From Spongiibacter nanhainus (GTDB lineage: Bacteria; Pseudomonadota; Gammaproteobacteria; Pseudomonadales; Spongiibacteraceae), in assembly GCF_016132545.1 (NCBI RefSeq), contig NZ_CP066167.1, forward strand, positions 248,001 through 312,000: DNA of 64,000 bases. The letters are read 5' to 3'. The position numbers and the translations under genes are program-made. Below are positions 56,054 through 64,000 of the stretch, piece after piece; position 1 is the first letter of the stretch; the number at the start of each line of letters is the position of its first letter. Below the pieces are notes generated by a model. It ran no database searches, had not been told where the DNA came from, and saw only the letters and a list, made by a program, of their open reading frames with translations.

Positions 56054-56113
56054 ACAGCTTTGGCGATGGTTTTTACAGCTTGACTTATTAGTATAAAAAC
56101 AGGGACAGATTAC

Positions 56114-56989
56114 GTGGCGACAATTGGCACCACACCGGCTAAAAATGAGCTCGACCTGATGGATATGGTCGAACAATCACTGTCTAGTGAAAGTCGTGCG
56201 ATACGGCACCACAAATCCTTTTCCAAGCTGGCTAAGCTATTGTTCTCGCCGAGGTTGAGCGGTGTAAGTAATTTGTCCCCGTCCCCGGTGTTGATGGTGG
56301 GAAACCACTCGTTGTTTTCACTGGATGTGCCCTTGATTCAGTCCTCTATGCTGACTGAGACAGGGCGCTTCGTCAGGGCAATGGCGGATAAAGTGCTGTT
56401 CAAAAACCCTTCCACAAAAAGTCTGATTCTGAACATGGGGGGAGTGTTGGGAAGCCCGGTGGTCGGTTCGTCCTTGATGGAAAAGGGAAAAGACTTGATG
56501 GTCTTTCCCGGCGGCTCATACGAGGTTAATAAACCAATCCACGAACGTTACACGTTAAAGTGGAAAGACCGCGTTGGCTTTGTCCGCCTGGCGGCCAAAC
56601 ACGGGTATACCATTCTACCGTTTGCAACTGTAGGCCCCGATGAATTCTATGATCGATACTGCGAGGGTATCGAGTGGTTCGACTCCCCCTTTGGCAAACT
56701 ACTCAGAAAGACCGGGCTACTAAGTGATAACATCCGACAGGATCTGCTGGTCCCGATTCCAAAGGGGGTGCTGGGGACTTTTATTCCAAAGCCACAAAAG
56801 TTCTATATGGGAATTTGTGAGCCACTGAATCTTTCAGAATATAAATCCCAAGATTTAGATGATGGTACCTTGGTTGAGATCCGTGATGTGGTTGCTCATC
56901 GCATTGAAGCTAAGATTCACGAGCTATTGCTAATGAGAGTACAGGAGTCGAGTCGAGGCAATTGGCTTAGGCGACAACTGGTGCGATAA
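56114..56989 (+). CDS. lysophospholipid/DAGAT-like acyltransferase
   Basis: A 291-residue protein of the PlsC-like acyltransferase superfamily. The motif VGNHSLFSLDVPLIQ has His and Asp five residues apart where PlsC enzymes have four, as in some DGAT2- and mycobacterial-like members; VFPGGSYEVNKP is the acyl-acceptor motif. It starts with GTG 56114. Products could be acylglycerols, wax esters or an acylated substrate. It lies between the sulfatase and the TonB receptor. Confidence 0.78.
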   Translation: MATIGTTPAKNELDLMDMVEQSLSSESRAIRHHKSFSKLAKLLFSPRLSGVSNLSPSPVLMVGNHSLFSLDVPLIQSSMLTETGRFVRAMADKVLFKNPSTKSLILNMGGVLGSPVVGSSLMEKGKDLMVFPGGSYEVNKPIHERYTLKWKDRVGFVRLAAKHGYTILPFATVGPDEFYDRYCEGIEWFDSPFGKLLRKTGLLSDNIRQDLLVPIPKGVLGTFIPKPQKFYMGICEPLNLSEYKSQDLDDGTLVEIRDVVAHRIEAKIHELLLMRVQESSRGNWLRRQLVR

Positions 56990-57287
56990 AAATGAAAGGT
57001 ATTTGTTCGCACTCAAAAACAATAAATCTACAATTTTAAGATTATATCCAGATATAGACAGCGTTATAGTGTAAGTCGAGTAGCTGCGCATTGCAGACTG
57101 ATAATTAAGATATGAATCTAAAAACCTCATAAGAAGGCTTTGTAAGCGATCGGCGGTGCGAAGGTCTTTTGGCTTGAGGATTTATGACCGCATGTAGCAA
57201 GCGGAAACTTAAAATCAGGCTCGCCAGAGGCCCTATGGTGAAGTAACTATAAGATCAAAAATTCCTAGAAGCATTGAAGTGAGAGAT

Positions 57288-59771
57288 ATGAAAAAAATAA
57301 CCTTATTAACCAGCATCGTCACCTTTATTGCCTTGCCCAATTTATCGGTAGCCCAAGAAGAGGCTCCGAAGCGTGTTGCACAACTAGAGGAGGTTGTCGT
57401 AACTGCCCGTAAGCGGAGCGAAAGCCAGCAAGATGTTCCAGTGGCGGTTACAGCCATTAGTAGCGAGCAGATGGCGGCGAATAACATTGCCACTATTGCT
57501 GATGTCGCCAAAATTGCCCCCAGCCTTGATCAGCGCGAAGGTAGAAAGCAGGGTGGCTTCTCAATTCGCGGTGTCGGTCAGGTCAGGATAAACGAAGTGC
57601 AGGCCGATCCGGGTGTCGCCGTGTATATGGATGGTATATTCCTGGCACGGAATGATAGTCAGCTATTGGATACAGTAGCCATTGAAAACGTACAGGTGCT
57701 CAGGGGGCCGCAGGGTACGCTGTTTGGTAAAAACAGCGTGGGCGGCGCGATTATCGTCACTACCAAGGACCCGGCCGAGGAAACGATGCTAAGCTTTAGT
57801 AGCAAGCTCGATACACTTGGTCAGCGAAATGCGACGATCTCCCTTGACCTCCCGCTAATTGAGGATCGATTGCTCTCCAAGTTTACCTTTGGCTCAGTAA
57901 AATCCGATGGTTACGCAGAAGACCTGGATACCGGTGCGCACATGGGTGACGATGACCGCCTGATGGCGGCGCTGCAGCTGTACTGGCGTATTAGCGATAA
58001 TATGTCGATGAAGTCATTGGCTTACTTTAATGACCAGGACGAAAACATACCGCCTCACTATTGTCAGCAGATAACCCTCAATGGGGCCCTAAGTTATGCT
58101 CGCGCGCCGGGTCGCCCAGAGGCCTACCACGAAGCCTGTAGCAATGCTGAGCGCTTGATTGGTCAAGAAAAGGTGCAAACGGAGAACTACGGGAACGAGT
58201 TCGTTTCGCAGGACGCGCTCTTCGGAAATACCCTGACCTGGGATTTTGAGTCGGGTACTTTAAAAAGTATTACCTCCTATGTTCTTAAGGGAGATAATTT
58301 CAGCGATTTCGACTTCGATGCCACGGACTTGCTAGCAATTCGGAATACCGCTCACGTTCGCAACCAGCTAAAGGAACAAGGTGTCTATAGCGACGAGGGG
58401 AGTCGCTACACTCTAGGGCAGGAATTGCAGTACTCGGGCTTGGCCTTACAGGATAGATTAACTTATACCGTGGGCTTGTTTGCCTCGTGGGAATCCCTGG
58501 ATCGCCAGTTGGAGGGCCAGTCTTCCACCCGTGAGGGTTGGGTAGGGTTTGAAAGCCTACCGGGTCTGCCCAACATCAATATGCTCTGTGGTTTGTTGCC
58601 GGAAGACTGTCTCTATGTTCGCGGGGTGAACAATACGGCGCTTAGCTCATACGACAATACCTCCTACGCGGCGTTCTCTCAGGTAATTTACGACATTACG
58701 CCAACGCTGCACCTCACTGCCGGTCTTCGTTATTCCTATGAACAGCGGGAGATTCGCGTAGAGCAGTTTGAGGCAGAAGCGGTTCCTCCGGTGGCAGGTA
58801 TCGTGCCACTGCCTCCCGGTACTCCCATCACCGTTATGACAGAGACGATGTTCAATAACCTGGAGGGAATGGATATTCAGCTCTCAAGGGGTGAGATTCA
58901 GCGCAGCGAAATTGACTTCGAACGACTGTCGCCGATGATAAGCTTATCCTGGGATGCGTCGGAGCATTTCCAGTGGAACAATGTTGATGCACTTATGATT
59001 TACGGTAGTGTCAGCGAGGGCTTTAAGTCGGGCGGTTTCAATGTGTTGTCTACTGGCATTGACAGTTTCGATCCAGAATTTGTCGTGAGTTCTGAAATTG
59101 GCTTTAAGCTGGATGCCCTGCAACGGTCAATGCGCTTGAATATGGCTCTGTATAATTCGGACTACAAAGACATCCAAGTTGTTGTTGCCGACATCCCCTC
59201 TCTGGGCGCGCCCGAAATATTTACCAACAACGCCGGTTTGGCCAGGATGCGTGGTGTGGAGGCCGAGTTGATGTGGCTGCTTAGTCACAATTGGGTGATC
59301 AACGCCTCTGGCAATTTCATTGATGCCGAATTCCTGGAGTATGACGATACGGTGAACGACCCGGTTACTGGTACGCCGGGGCCCGTTGATCGCAGCGACG
59401 AACCTTTTCCCTTTATACCTGAATTCGTCTATAACCTTTCCGTCAATTACAGTCGGGAGTTTAGCTTTGGACTGCTTGATTTCGTGTTGAGCCGAAATAC
59501 TCGCTCCGAGCAATTTATCGGTGGCGACGCAATGGCCGGTTTACCTCAATTCAGGGATGATGCAACGATCAAAGGGTTTAGTACCTGGTCGGCGAGAGCG
59601 TCTTGGATTCCGCGAGACAACAGGGACATCCGCGTGTCAATTTATGGTAACAATATTACCAATAAAGAATATGTGGCTACAGGCAGCGCGGTTTACTCTG
59701 GCTTCGGCACCAATTCTATTACGATGGGTAAAGAGGCTCACTTTGGCCTAGACTTTAAATACGGATTTTAA
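57288..59771 (+). CDS. TonB-dependent outer-membrane receptor, 2
   Basis: An 827-residue receptor with a signal peptide (MKKITLLTSIVTFIALPNLSVA), TonB box LEEVVVTARKRSESQQ, plug motif NVQVLRGPQGTLFGKNSVGGAI and a barrel ending in KYGF. ATG 57288 was chosen because the signal peptide follows directly; GTG 57279 adds three residues. It is homologous to the receptor at 40834-43431. Followed by the DUF3604 gene after 65 bp, an arrangement suggesting uptake and processing of one substrate. Confidence 0.93.
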   Translation: MKKITLLTSIVTFIALPNLSVAQEEAPKRVAQLEEVVVTARKRSESQQDVPVAVTAISSEQMAANNIATIADVAKIAPSLDQREGRKQGGFSIRGVGQVRINEVQADPGVAVYMDGIFLARNDSQLLDTVAIENVQVLRGPQGTLFGKNSVGGAIIVTTKDPAEETMLSFSSKLDTLGQRNATISLDLPLIEDRLLSKFTFGSVKSDGYAEDLDTGAHMGDDDRLMAALQLYWRISDNMSMKSLAYFNDQDENIPPHYCQQITLNGALSYARAPGRPEAYHEACSNAERLIGQEKVQTENYGNEFVSQDALFGNTLTWDFESGTLKSITSYVLKGDNFSDFDFDATDLLAIRNTAHVRNQLKEQGVYSDEGSRYTLGQELQYSGLALQDRLTYTVGLFASWESLDRQLEGQSSTREGWVGFESLPGLPNINMLCGLLPEDCLYVRGVNNTALSSYDNTSYAAFSQVIYDITPTLHLTAGLRYSYEQREIRVEQFEAEAVPPVAGIVPLPPGTPITVMTETMFNNLEGMDIQLSRGEIQRSEIDFERLSPMISLSWDASEHFQWNNVDALMIYGSVSEGFKSGGFNVLSTGIDSFDPEFVVSSEIGFKLDALQRSMRLNMALYNSDYKDIQVVVADIPSLGAPEIFTNNAGLARMRGVEAELMWLLSHNWVINASGNFIDAEFLEYDDTVNDPVTGTPGPVDRSDEPFPFIPEFVYNLSVNYSREFSFGLLDFVLSRNTRSEQFIGGDAMAGLPQFRDDATIKGFSTWSARASWIPRDNRDIRVSIYGNNITNKEYVATGSAVYSGFGTNSITMGKEAHFGLDFKYGF

Positions 59772-59836
59772 GCGCGGTTTTGTAGAGCGGGCCAGTGCTA
59801 TCTGGCCTAATACCTATTTGGAAGAGAGGGAACACT

Positions 59837-61747
59837 TTGTTTAGTTGCGCGAGAACTGCTGGGCCGACTACCTGTTTTACTATGGTCCTCCTTATATGTT
59901 GGCTTGTGGGATGTAAGCCAGTAGACGATCCGTCACTATTTCCAGAATACCATAGCAGTAACGCCCGCCCTGAGGCAGATATGCCAATCGTCCCCAGTAA
60001 TCCAGAGCGTAATCTGCTTTGGGGTGATCTTCATATCCATACCAGTTTGTCTACCGATGCCTTTGTTATGGGTGTAAGGGCTATGCCGGATGACGCATAC
60101 CATTTTGCTAAAGGCGGTGAGATAGCTCATGCGGCTAAATATGGTATCCGTATTAGTGAGCCCCTGGACTTCGCTGCGGTAACAGATCATTCCGAGTACC
60201 TCGGGGTGGTCCGTGCCCAGGATCCGGATCTGCCGCTGTCTCGCCGTTCACTGAGAGACAGGCTGCTAAACGATGGGCCGCTTCTGTTTACCTATGCATG
60301 GCTGCGCACCATGCTTGGCTTCGACCCGAAAGTTGGTCAGGTGCCGGGTGGTGAGGAAATGATGGCGGATGCCTGGCGCGAAATTATCGCCAGCGCCGAG
60401 CGAAACTACGACCCCGGCCGTTTTACCACGTTTATCGGCTATGAGTGGTCGTCTATGCCGGATAAAAACAACCTACACCGCAATGTAATATATCGCGGAA
60501 GTGAGGTTCCAGACCAACCATTTAGCTCGACCATGTCTCAGGACCCGGAGGATCTGTGGACGGCGCTGGAGAATCAGCGAGCCAGAGGCATGGCCAATCT
60601 TGCCATTCCCCATAATGGCAACGTCAGCAACGGACTGATGTATGGGGATAAGACCTTTAGCAGTGAAGATATGAATAGCGATTACGCAGAGCGCCGGATG
60701 CGTAATGAGCCGATCAGCGAAATTTTTCAAATCAAGGGAACATCCGAAACTCATCCGGAACTTTCCCCGGATGATGAGTTTGCTGATTTTGAAATCTTCG
60801 ACACACTGATGTCGGGCAAAATCCGTCAGGCGAAAGCGAAGGGCGGGTATAGCAGAGACGCCCTGCGCCTGGGGATCGAAATGGATCATCGGGAGGGGTT
60901 TAACCCGTATCGGTTTGGCGTAATCGGCAGTAGTGATAGCCACAATGCGTCTACTCCGGTTGAAGAGGATAACTTCACCGGCAAACTGCCCTTGCTAGAC
61001 GGAAGTGCGGGTATTCGATTGGGCAAGAGTGTGGTTCTTCCGCTTCAGTATCAGTTATCACGGCGCTGGGGCGCCGCCGGACTTGCCGCAGTATGGGCTA
61101 CCTCTAACACTCGAGAGGCGATCTTCGATGCTATGCGCAGAAAGGAGACCTACGCGACATCGGGGCCGCGAATTTCGGTTCGCTTTTTTGGTGGCTGGAA
61201 CTATCCAGCTGACTTAGTGCAGCATGAGCAGCGTATACCCCTTGCCGAGGAAAACGGTGTGCCGATGGGCGGAGACTTACCGCCTTTACAGGGCGATGCA
61301 CCAAGCTTTGCCGTATGGGCAAGTAAGGATCCCCGCAGTGGTAATCTTGATCGTATTCAGATTATTAAAGGCTGGGTAGATGACGAAGGGCGTTCACAGG
61401 AGCGCATCTACAATGTGGCGCTGTCGGACGGCCGTATAGCGGATGAGACTACGGGCCAAGTGCCGCCTGTCGGCAACACGGTGGATGTGGAAAACGCCAC
61501 CTATACCAACGATATTGGGGATGGGCAACTGTGGGCGGTTTGGCAGGACCCCGACTTTGAGCCTGAACAAAGTGCATTTTACTATGCCCGCGTTCTTGAG
61601 ATACCCACCCCTCGCTGGTCAACTTACGATGCTGTCAAGCTGGGTGAAGAGCCTATAGAGCCGACGTCCATTCAGGAGCGAGCGGTGACTTCTGCTATCT
61701 GGTACCGGCCGCCATCAACGACCATAACTCAAGCGCCCATGCTTTAA
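59837..61747 (+). CDS. DUF3604 lipoprotein (PHP-fold, putative metal-dependent hydrolase)
   Basis: A large protein with GDLHIHTSLSTDAF, FAAVTDHSEYLG, AIPHNGNVSNG and SSDSHNAST, the metal-binding histidines and aspartates of PHP-type phosphoesterases, and the rest typical of DUF3604. The N-terminal hydrophobic stretch ends WLVGC, a lipobox. I chose TTG 59837, which has AGAGGGA upstream; ATG 59882 lacks a ribosome site but would also keep a signal peptide. The function is unknown; DUF3604 genes often adjoin TonB receptors in marine and sphingomonad genomes. Confidence 0.82.
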   Translation: MFSCARTAGPTTCFTMVLLICWLVGCKPVDDPSLFPEYHSSNARPEADMPIVPSNPERNLLWGDLHIHTSLSTDAFVMGVRAMPDDAYHFAKGGEIAHAAKYGIRISEPLDFAAVTDHSEYLGVVRAQDPDLPLSRRSLRDRLLNDGPLLFTYAWLRTMLGFDPKVGQVPGGEEMMADAWREIIASAERNYDPGRFTTFIGYEWSSMPDKNNLHRNVIYRGSEVPDQPFSSTMSQDPEDLWTALENQRARGMANLAIPHNGNVSNGLMYGDKTFSSEDMNSDYAERRMRNEPISEIFQIKGTSETHPELSPDDEFADFEIFDTLMSGKIRQAKAKGGYSRDALRLGIEMDHREGFNPYRFGVIGSSDSHNASTPVEEDNFTGKLPLLDGSAGIRLGKSVVLPLQYQLSRRWGAAGLAAVWATSNTREAIFDAMRRKETYATSGPRISVRFFGGWNYPADLVQHEQRIPLAEENGVPMGGDLPPLQGDAPSFAVWASKDPRSGNLDRIQIIKGWVDDEGRSQERIYNVALSDGRIADETTGQVPPVGNTVDVENATYTNDIGDGQLWAVWQDPDFEPEQSAFYYARVLEIPTPRWSTYDAVKLGEEPIEPTSIQERAVTSAIWYRPPSTTITQAPML

Positions 61748-61801
61748 TTGGTCACCACTGATAACCCCTTTCAATACAGGCAAGCAAGACAGCAGGCTGA
61801 C

Positions 61802-62584
61802 ATGATTTCTTTTCAAAGCAAAAACGGTGTTGGCCTGATTCAAATCGATGATCCTCCAACAAAAAATAGCCTGAGCGAAAGTATGGCGGAGGCGATGCTT
61901 GAAGTATTACTTGAGGTTGAGTCCGACAGCAGCGTTCAAGTGCTGGTGATTACGGCCTTGGGGGAGGTGTTCTGCTCCGGGGGGAATGTCAAAGATTTCA
62001 CCAGCTTCCCCGGCGATCGGGGGGGCTATGTCGGGGGTATGATGGAGCGGGTCTACAACCCGCTTGTCAGCCGGTTGCGCGCATTGCCAATGCCTACCAT
62101 TGTGGCCTTGAATGGTCCAGCAATCGGAGCCGGTGTCGGTTTGGCCTTAAATGCCGATTTTGTTTTTGCCGACGAGGAGTCTTATTTCCATCTGCCCTTT
62201 GTGCCTAAGTTCGCTATCGTCCCCGATTTTGGTTCCGGTTGGCTATTGGTGAGAGCTATTGGCTATAGCAAAGCTCTGGCACTGTGTTTGAATGGTGAGC
62301 GGATTTCTGCTGCGAAAGCTATGGAGATGGGCTTGGTCCAGCAGGTGTGCAAGCCAGGGGCGGCACTCAGTGATGCGTTATTTTTGGCAGAGCAGATTTG
62401 TCGTTGTGCAGGTACCGCTACTCTGAGGACAAAGGAATTGCTCAGGCAAGCTGAACACATGGAAATTGATGACTATTTGTCCTTTGAAAAAAAACTTCAG
62501 GCCGAAAGCTTCAATAGCCGCTCGTTTGACGAGGCTATCGCGGCTTTTAAGGGGAGGCGTGTGCCTGATTTTCGTGGCATGTAG
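61802..62584 (+). CDS. enoyl-CoA hydratase/isomerase family protein
   Basis: A 260-residue crotonase-fold protein. VFCSGGNVKDF and NGPAIGAGVGLALNADFVFA form the oxyanion hole. At the second catalytic position it has VPDFGSGW; with Asp instead of Glu pairs this suggests an isomerase-type rather than a classical hydratase, as in PaaG-like enzymes. ATG 61802 was chosen; a TTG 54 bases upstream directly follows the DUF3604 stop. It would act on CoA intermediates after ring opening. Confidence 0.84.
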   Translation: MISFQSKNGVGLIQIDDPPTKNSLSESMAEAMLEVLLEVESDSSVQVLVITALGEVFCSGGNVKDFTSFPGDRGGYVGGMMERVYNPLVSRLRALPMPTIVALNGPAIGAGVGLALNADFVFADEESYFHLPFVPKFAIVPDFGSGWLLVRAIGYSKALALCLNGERISAAKAMEMGLVQQVCKPGAALSDALFLAEQICRCAGTATLRTKELLRQAEHMEIDDYLSFEKKLQAESFNSRSFDEAIAAFKGRRVPDFRGM

Positions 62585-62967
62585 GCTAACTTGTTCTGTA
62601 AAGACTCTGGGCTGTCGCTTGTGGATAAGCCGCGATAGCAAATCTGTGGAAGATGAAAGGCAAATAAAAAGTTACTAAAAGGTAACTAAAGCCATTGTCA
62701 GGTGATAAGCGCTGCCGGCAGGCACTTTTGATAGTGCTGCAACTGGAAAAACATCGTCGCTAACCAAGGCTGAAAGCGTGGTAACCGGCTGCCTTTCAGG
62801 AAAGCGATTTAAAAGCAGCTGGCGCATCAATTACCTGAGCACTGTAAGCGTTTGAATGAAAAAGAAAAATAATAGTAAAAGTTGAGCGAGCAAAAGTGTG
62901 TTGTCGAAATAATTGGGGCGACATGCATTGTAAATAACTTTATGTCGATTTTTGTTTTCTGGCCATG

Positions 62968-62996
62968 TTGTCTGCAATCTAAATAGAGGCTAACAT
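62968..62996 (+). promoter_or_regulatory. sigma-70-like promoter upstream of the 99-residue gene B
   Basis: TTGTCT (62968-62973), 17 bp, TAACAT (62991-62996). The -10 box directly abuts the palindrome that would cover the transcription start, an arrangement usual for repression. Confidence 0.5.
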
Positions 62997-63017
62997 TAAT
63001 TGAGCAGAATTCAATTA
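62997..63017. promoter_or_regulatory. putative operator, TAATTGA-N7-TCAATTA
   Basis: A perfect 7-7-7 inverted repeat, GCAGAAT as spacer, 68 bp upstream of ATG 63085. The same framework occurs at 45355-45375. Confidence 0.55.
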
Positions 63018-63084
63018 GTGTTGATTGCTGCTGTAAGAGTAGATAGGCGTGTCGCGCCATAAACCAATAATGGAGAATACAACA

Positions 63085-63384
63085 ATGAGTATTGCTGGTA
63101 ACTGGGATATCGTGCTCAACACGCCCATGGGTAAGCAGAAAGGTAAAATGAGCGCCAATGTGGATGGTGGTGAGCTGGCGGGCGAAATTCTCTCCCCGCT
63201 GGGTGCGATTCTTATCGAGGATGGTAAAACCGATGGTGACTCAGCTCAGTGGAACTGTAAGGTTACGACGCCAATTGCTATGACCTTGGAGTTTGATGTA
63301 ACCGTCGATGGCGATGACTTGAAGGGCGAAGTGAAAGTTGGGCCAATGGGCAAAAACTCTGTAGAGGGTACGCGGGCATCTTAG
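63085..63384 (+). CDS. 99-residue protein of unknown function, copy B
   Basis: Same length as copy A (35659-35958) and similar along the whole chain: GNWDIVLNTPMGKQKGKM, EDGKTDGDSAQW, KGEVKVGPMGKNSVEGTRAS. No signal peptide; predicted beta barrel. The start ATG 63085 matches the paralogue and follows a TGGAG box; an ATG 15 bases upstream is possible. It is monocistronic with its own promoter and operator. Function unknown; perhaps a binding protein for an intermediate of the island pathway. Confidence 0.8.
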   Translation: MSIAGNWDIVLNTPMGKQKGKMSANVDGGELAGEILSPLGAILIEDGKTDGDSAQWNCKVTTPIAMTLEFDVTVDGDDLKGEVKVGPMGKNSVEGTRAS

Positions 63385-63447
63385 GGGGCGGCGCTCTAGA
63401 GTTCGGCGCTTAATTCCATTCATTTGTATCGCTTCCCGCTCTTCAAG

Positions 63448-63480
63448 CCCCGGTCCTGGGTGACCGGGGTCGCTCTCTCC
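63448..63480 (+). terminator. possible rho-independent terminator of the 99-residue gene B
   Basis: Stem CCCCGGTC (63448-63455) and GACCGGGG (63462-63469), followed by a pyrimidine-rich TCGCTCTCTCCC stretch instead of a clean T run. Confidence 0.5.
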
Positions 63481-63699
63481 CTTTTTCGTTTCCTCTCCTA
63501 CATACCTATTCTCTCCGTTTCTAAATGTGCCGATGGCTTGCGCGGCCGGTATGGGTTTTCTGTTGCTTGGTCTTTTGTGCCGGTCAAATTGATAGGGTTT
63601 ATCTGTAAAAACTCTGTCCTTAATTGAGTCTTGCTGGTCATTTTGTTATTGAGCTATAGTCAATTAAGCTTAAAGACAAGCTTGGTCATTCGATAAACG

Positions 63700-63774
63700 A
63701 TGGCACGCCTGGGCTCCTTTGGGGGTGCCAAAAAAGGTGTGCCCAAAAAGAAGCGTATGAAAAGCGCGAAATAA
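63700..63774 (+). CDS. possible 24-residue basic peptide
   Basis: ATG 63700 to TAA 63774 encodes MARLGSFGGAKKGVPKKKRM followed by KSAK. It has no clear ribosome site. The high lysine content is unusual, but the evidence is thin. Confidence 0.25.
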   Translation: MARLGSFGGAKKGVPKKKRMKSAK

Positions 63775-63858
63775 GTTAGGAAGAAAAACGTAGCGCTTTT
63801 CCTGCTGCCCCCAGGGCTCGGCATGGCCCGCGTCCGGGTATTTGGTGCGAATAAAAAT

Positions 63859-64000
63859 ATGAGCGAATCAGAACTAGTACAAGAGCTCTCTGCTGACGGA
63901 AAACTGCGTTTAATAATGAATCGCCCTGAGGTTCATAACGCGTTCGACGATCGCCAGGTAGCTAATCTTACCGATGCCTTGCTGGCGGCGGCCGAAAACC
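63859..64000 (+). CDS. enoyl-CoA hydratase (LiuC/methylglutaconyl-CoA hydratase-like), partial
   Basis: The first 47 codons are visible: after MSESELVQELSADG comes MNRPEVHNAFDD and ANLTDALLAAAEN, typical of methylglutaconyl-CoA hydratases of leucine degradation (LiuC). The gene runs off the right edge. It could equally be another crotonase, since only the N-terminus is seen. Confidence 0.75.
   Translation, partial: MSESELVQELSADGKLRLIMNRPEVHNAFDDRQVANLTDALLAAAEN

Larger units (their letters stand above)
62585..63084. other. 500-bp intergenic region with candidate promoter and operator
   Basis: No coding frame is supported. The right end carries a promoter-like pair at 62968-62996 and a palindrome at 62997-63017, upstream of the second 99-residue gene. 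The left part (62585-62950) shows nothing recognisable. Confidence 0.5.
63385..63858. other. intergenic region after the island
   Basis: 474 bp holding a terminator-like hairpin (63448-63469), no convincing long gene, and a possible 24-residue basic peptide frame (63700-63774). The region separates the island from a LiuC-like gene. Confidence 0.45.

Overview
The window looks like the chromosome of a marine-type gammaproteobacterium. The order rpmE / priA-argS-SPOR protein-hslV-hslU-DUF971 is the one known from Pseudomonas and its relatives. It also carries cmoM, ettA and a short-form malic enzyme, and two large TonB receptors of the kind common in Spongiibacteraceae, Halieaceae and sphingomonads. 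The family assignment is inference from gene content and was not computed.

Region 1 (1-32.4 kb) is mostly housekeeping: a partial ParA ATPase, riboflavin synthase, a nitronate monooxygenase-like enzyme, a DUF465 protein, a lipoprotein with about 47 hexapeptide repeats, CmoM, Mpo1-like and PPOX proteins, two unlisted tiny membrane proteins, a glycerophosphodiesterase/GlpD pair, AsnS, RNase II, PhoH, the priA-argS-hslVU block, L31, a secreted nuclease, malic enzyme, SDR and MAPEG proteins, a CNNM/CBS protein and EttA. A 475 bp inverted-repeat intergenic element lies at 26.0-26.5 kb.

Region 2 (about 32.5-63.4 kb) is a catabolic island. Its left edge, right behind ettA, holds a frameshifted C-terminal remnant of a tyrosine recombinase. 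The core is a same-strand operon (47.9-54.1 kb): amidohydrolase, Rieske oxygenase, HsaA-like flavin monooxygenase, meta-cleavage hydrolase, type I extradiol dioxygenase, SDR. It is followed by a sulfatase, an acyltransferase, a TonB receptor, a DUF3604 (PHP-fold) lipoprotein and an enoyl-CoA hydratase/isomerase. On the other side lie a second TonB receptor with an SDR and an acetoacetate-decarboxylase-like protein, an Old Yellow Enzyme, further SDRs, thioesterase and SnoaL-like proteins. Together these could import a hydrophobic, possibly sulfated polycyclic or aromatic compound, oxygenate it, open a catechol ring by meta cleavage and feed the pieces to CoA-dependent oxidation. The enzyme set resembles the ring A/B part of the 9,10-seco steroid pathway or biaryl (lignin dimer) degradation, but no reductase partners are present and the substrate is unknown.

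The island carries duplicated parts: two SDR-LysR cassettes in opposite orientation, and two 99-residue paralogous proteins of unknown function near its two ends. A shared palindrome (TAATTGA-N7-TCAATwA) lies upstream of one cassette and one 99-residue gene and may be the operator for one of the LysR proteins. The window ends inside a LiuC-like enoyl-CoA hydratase gene.
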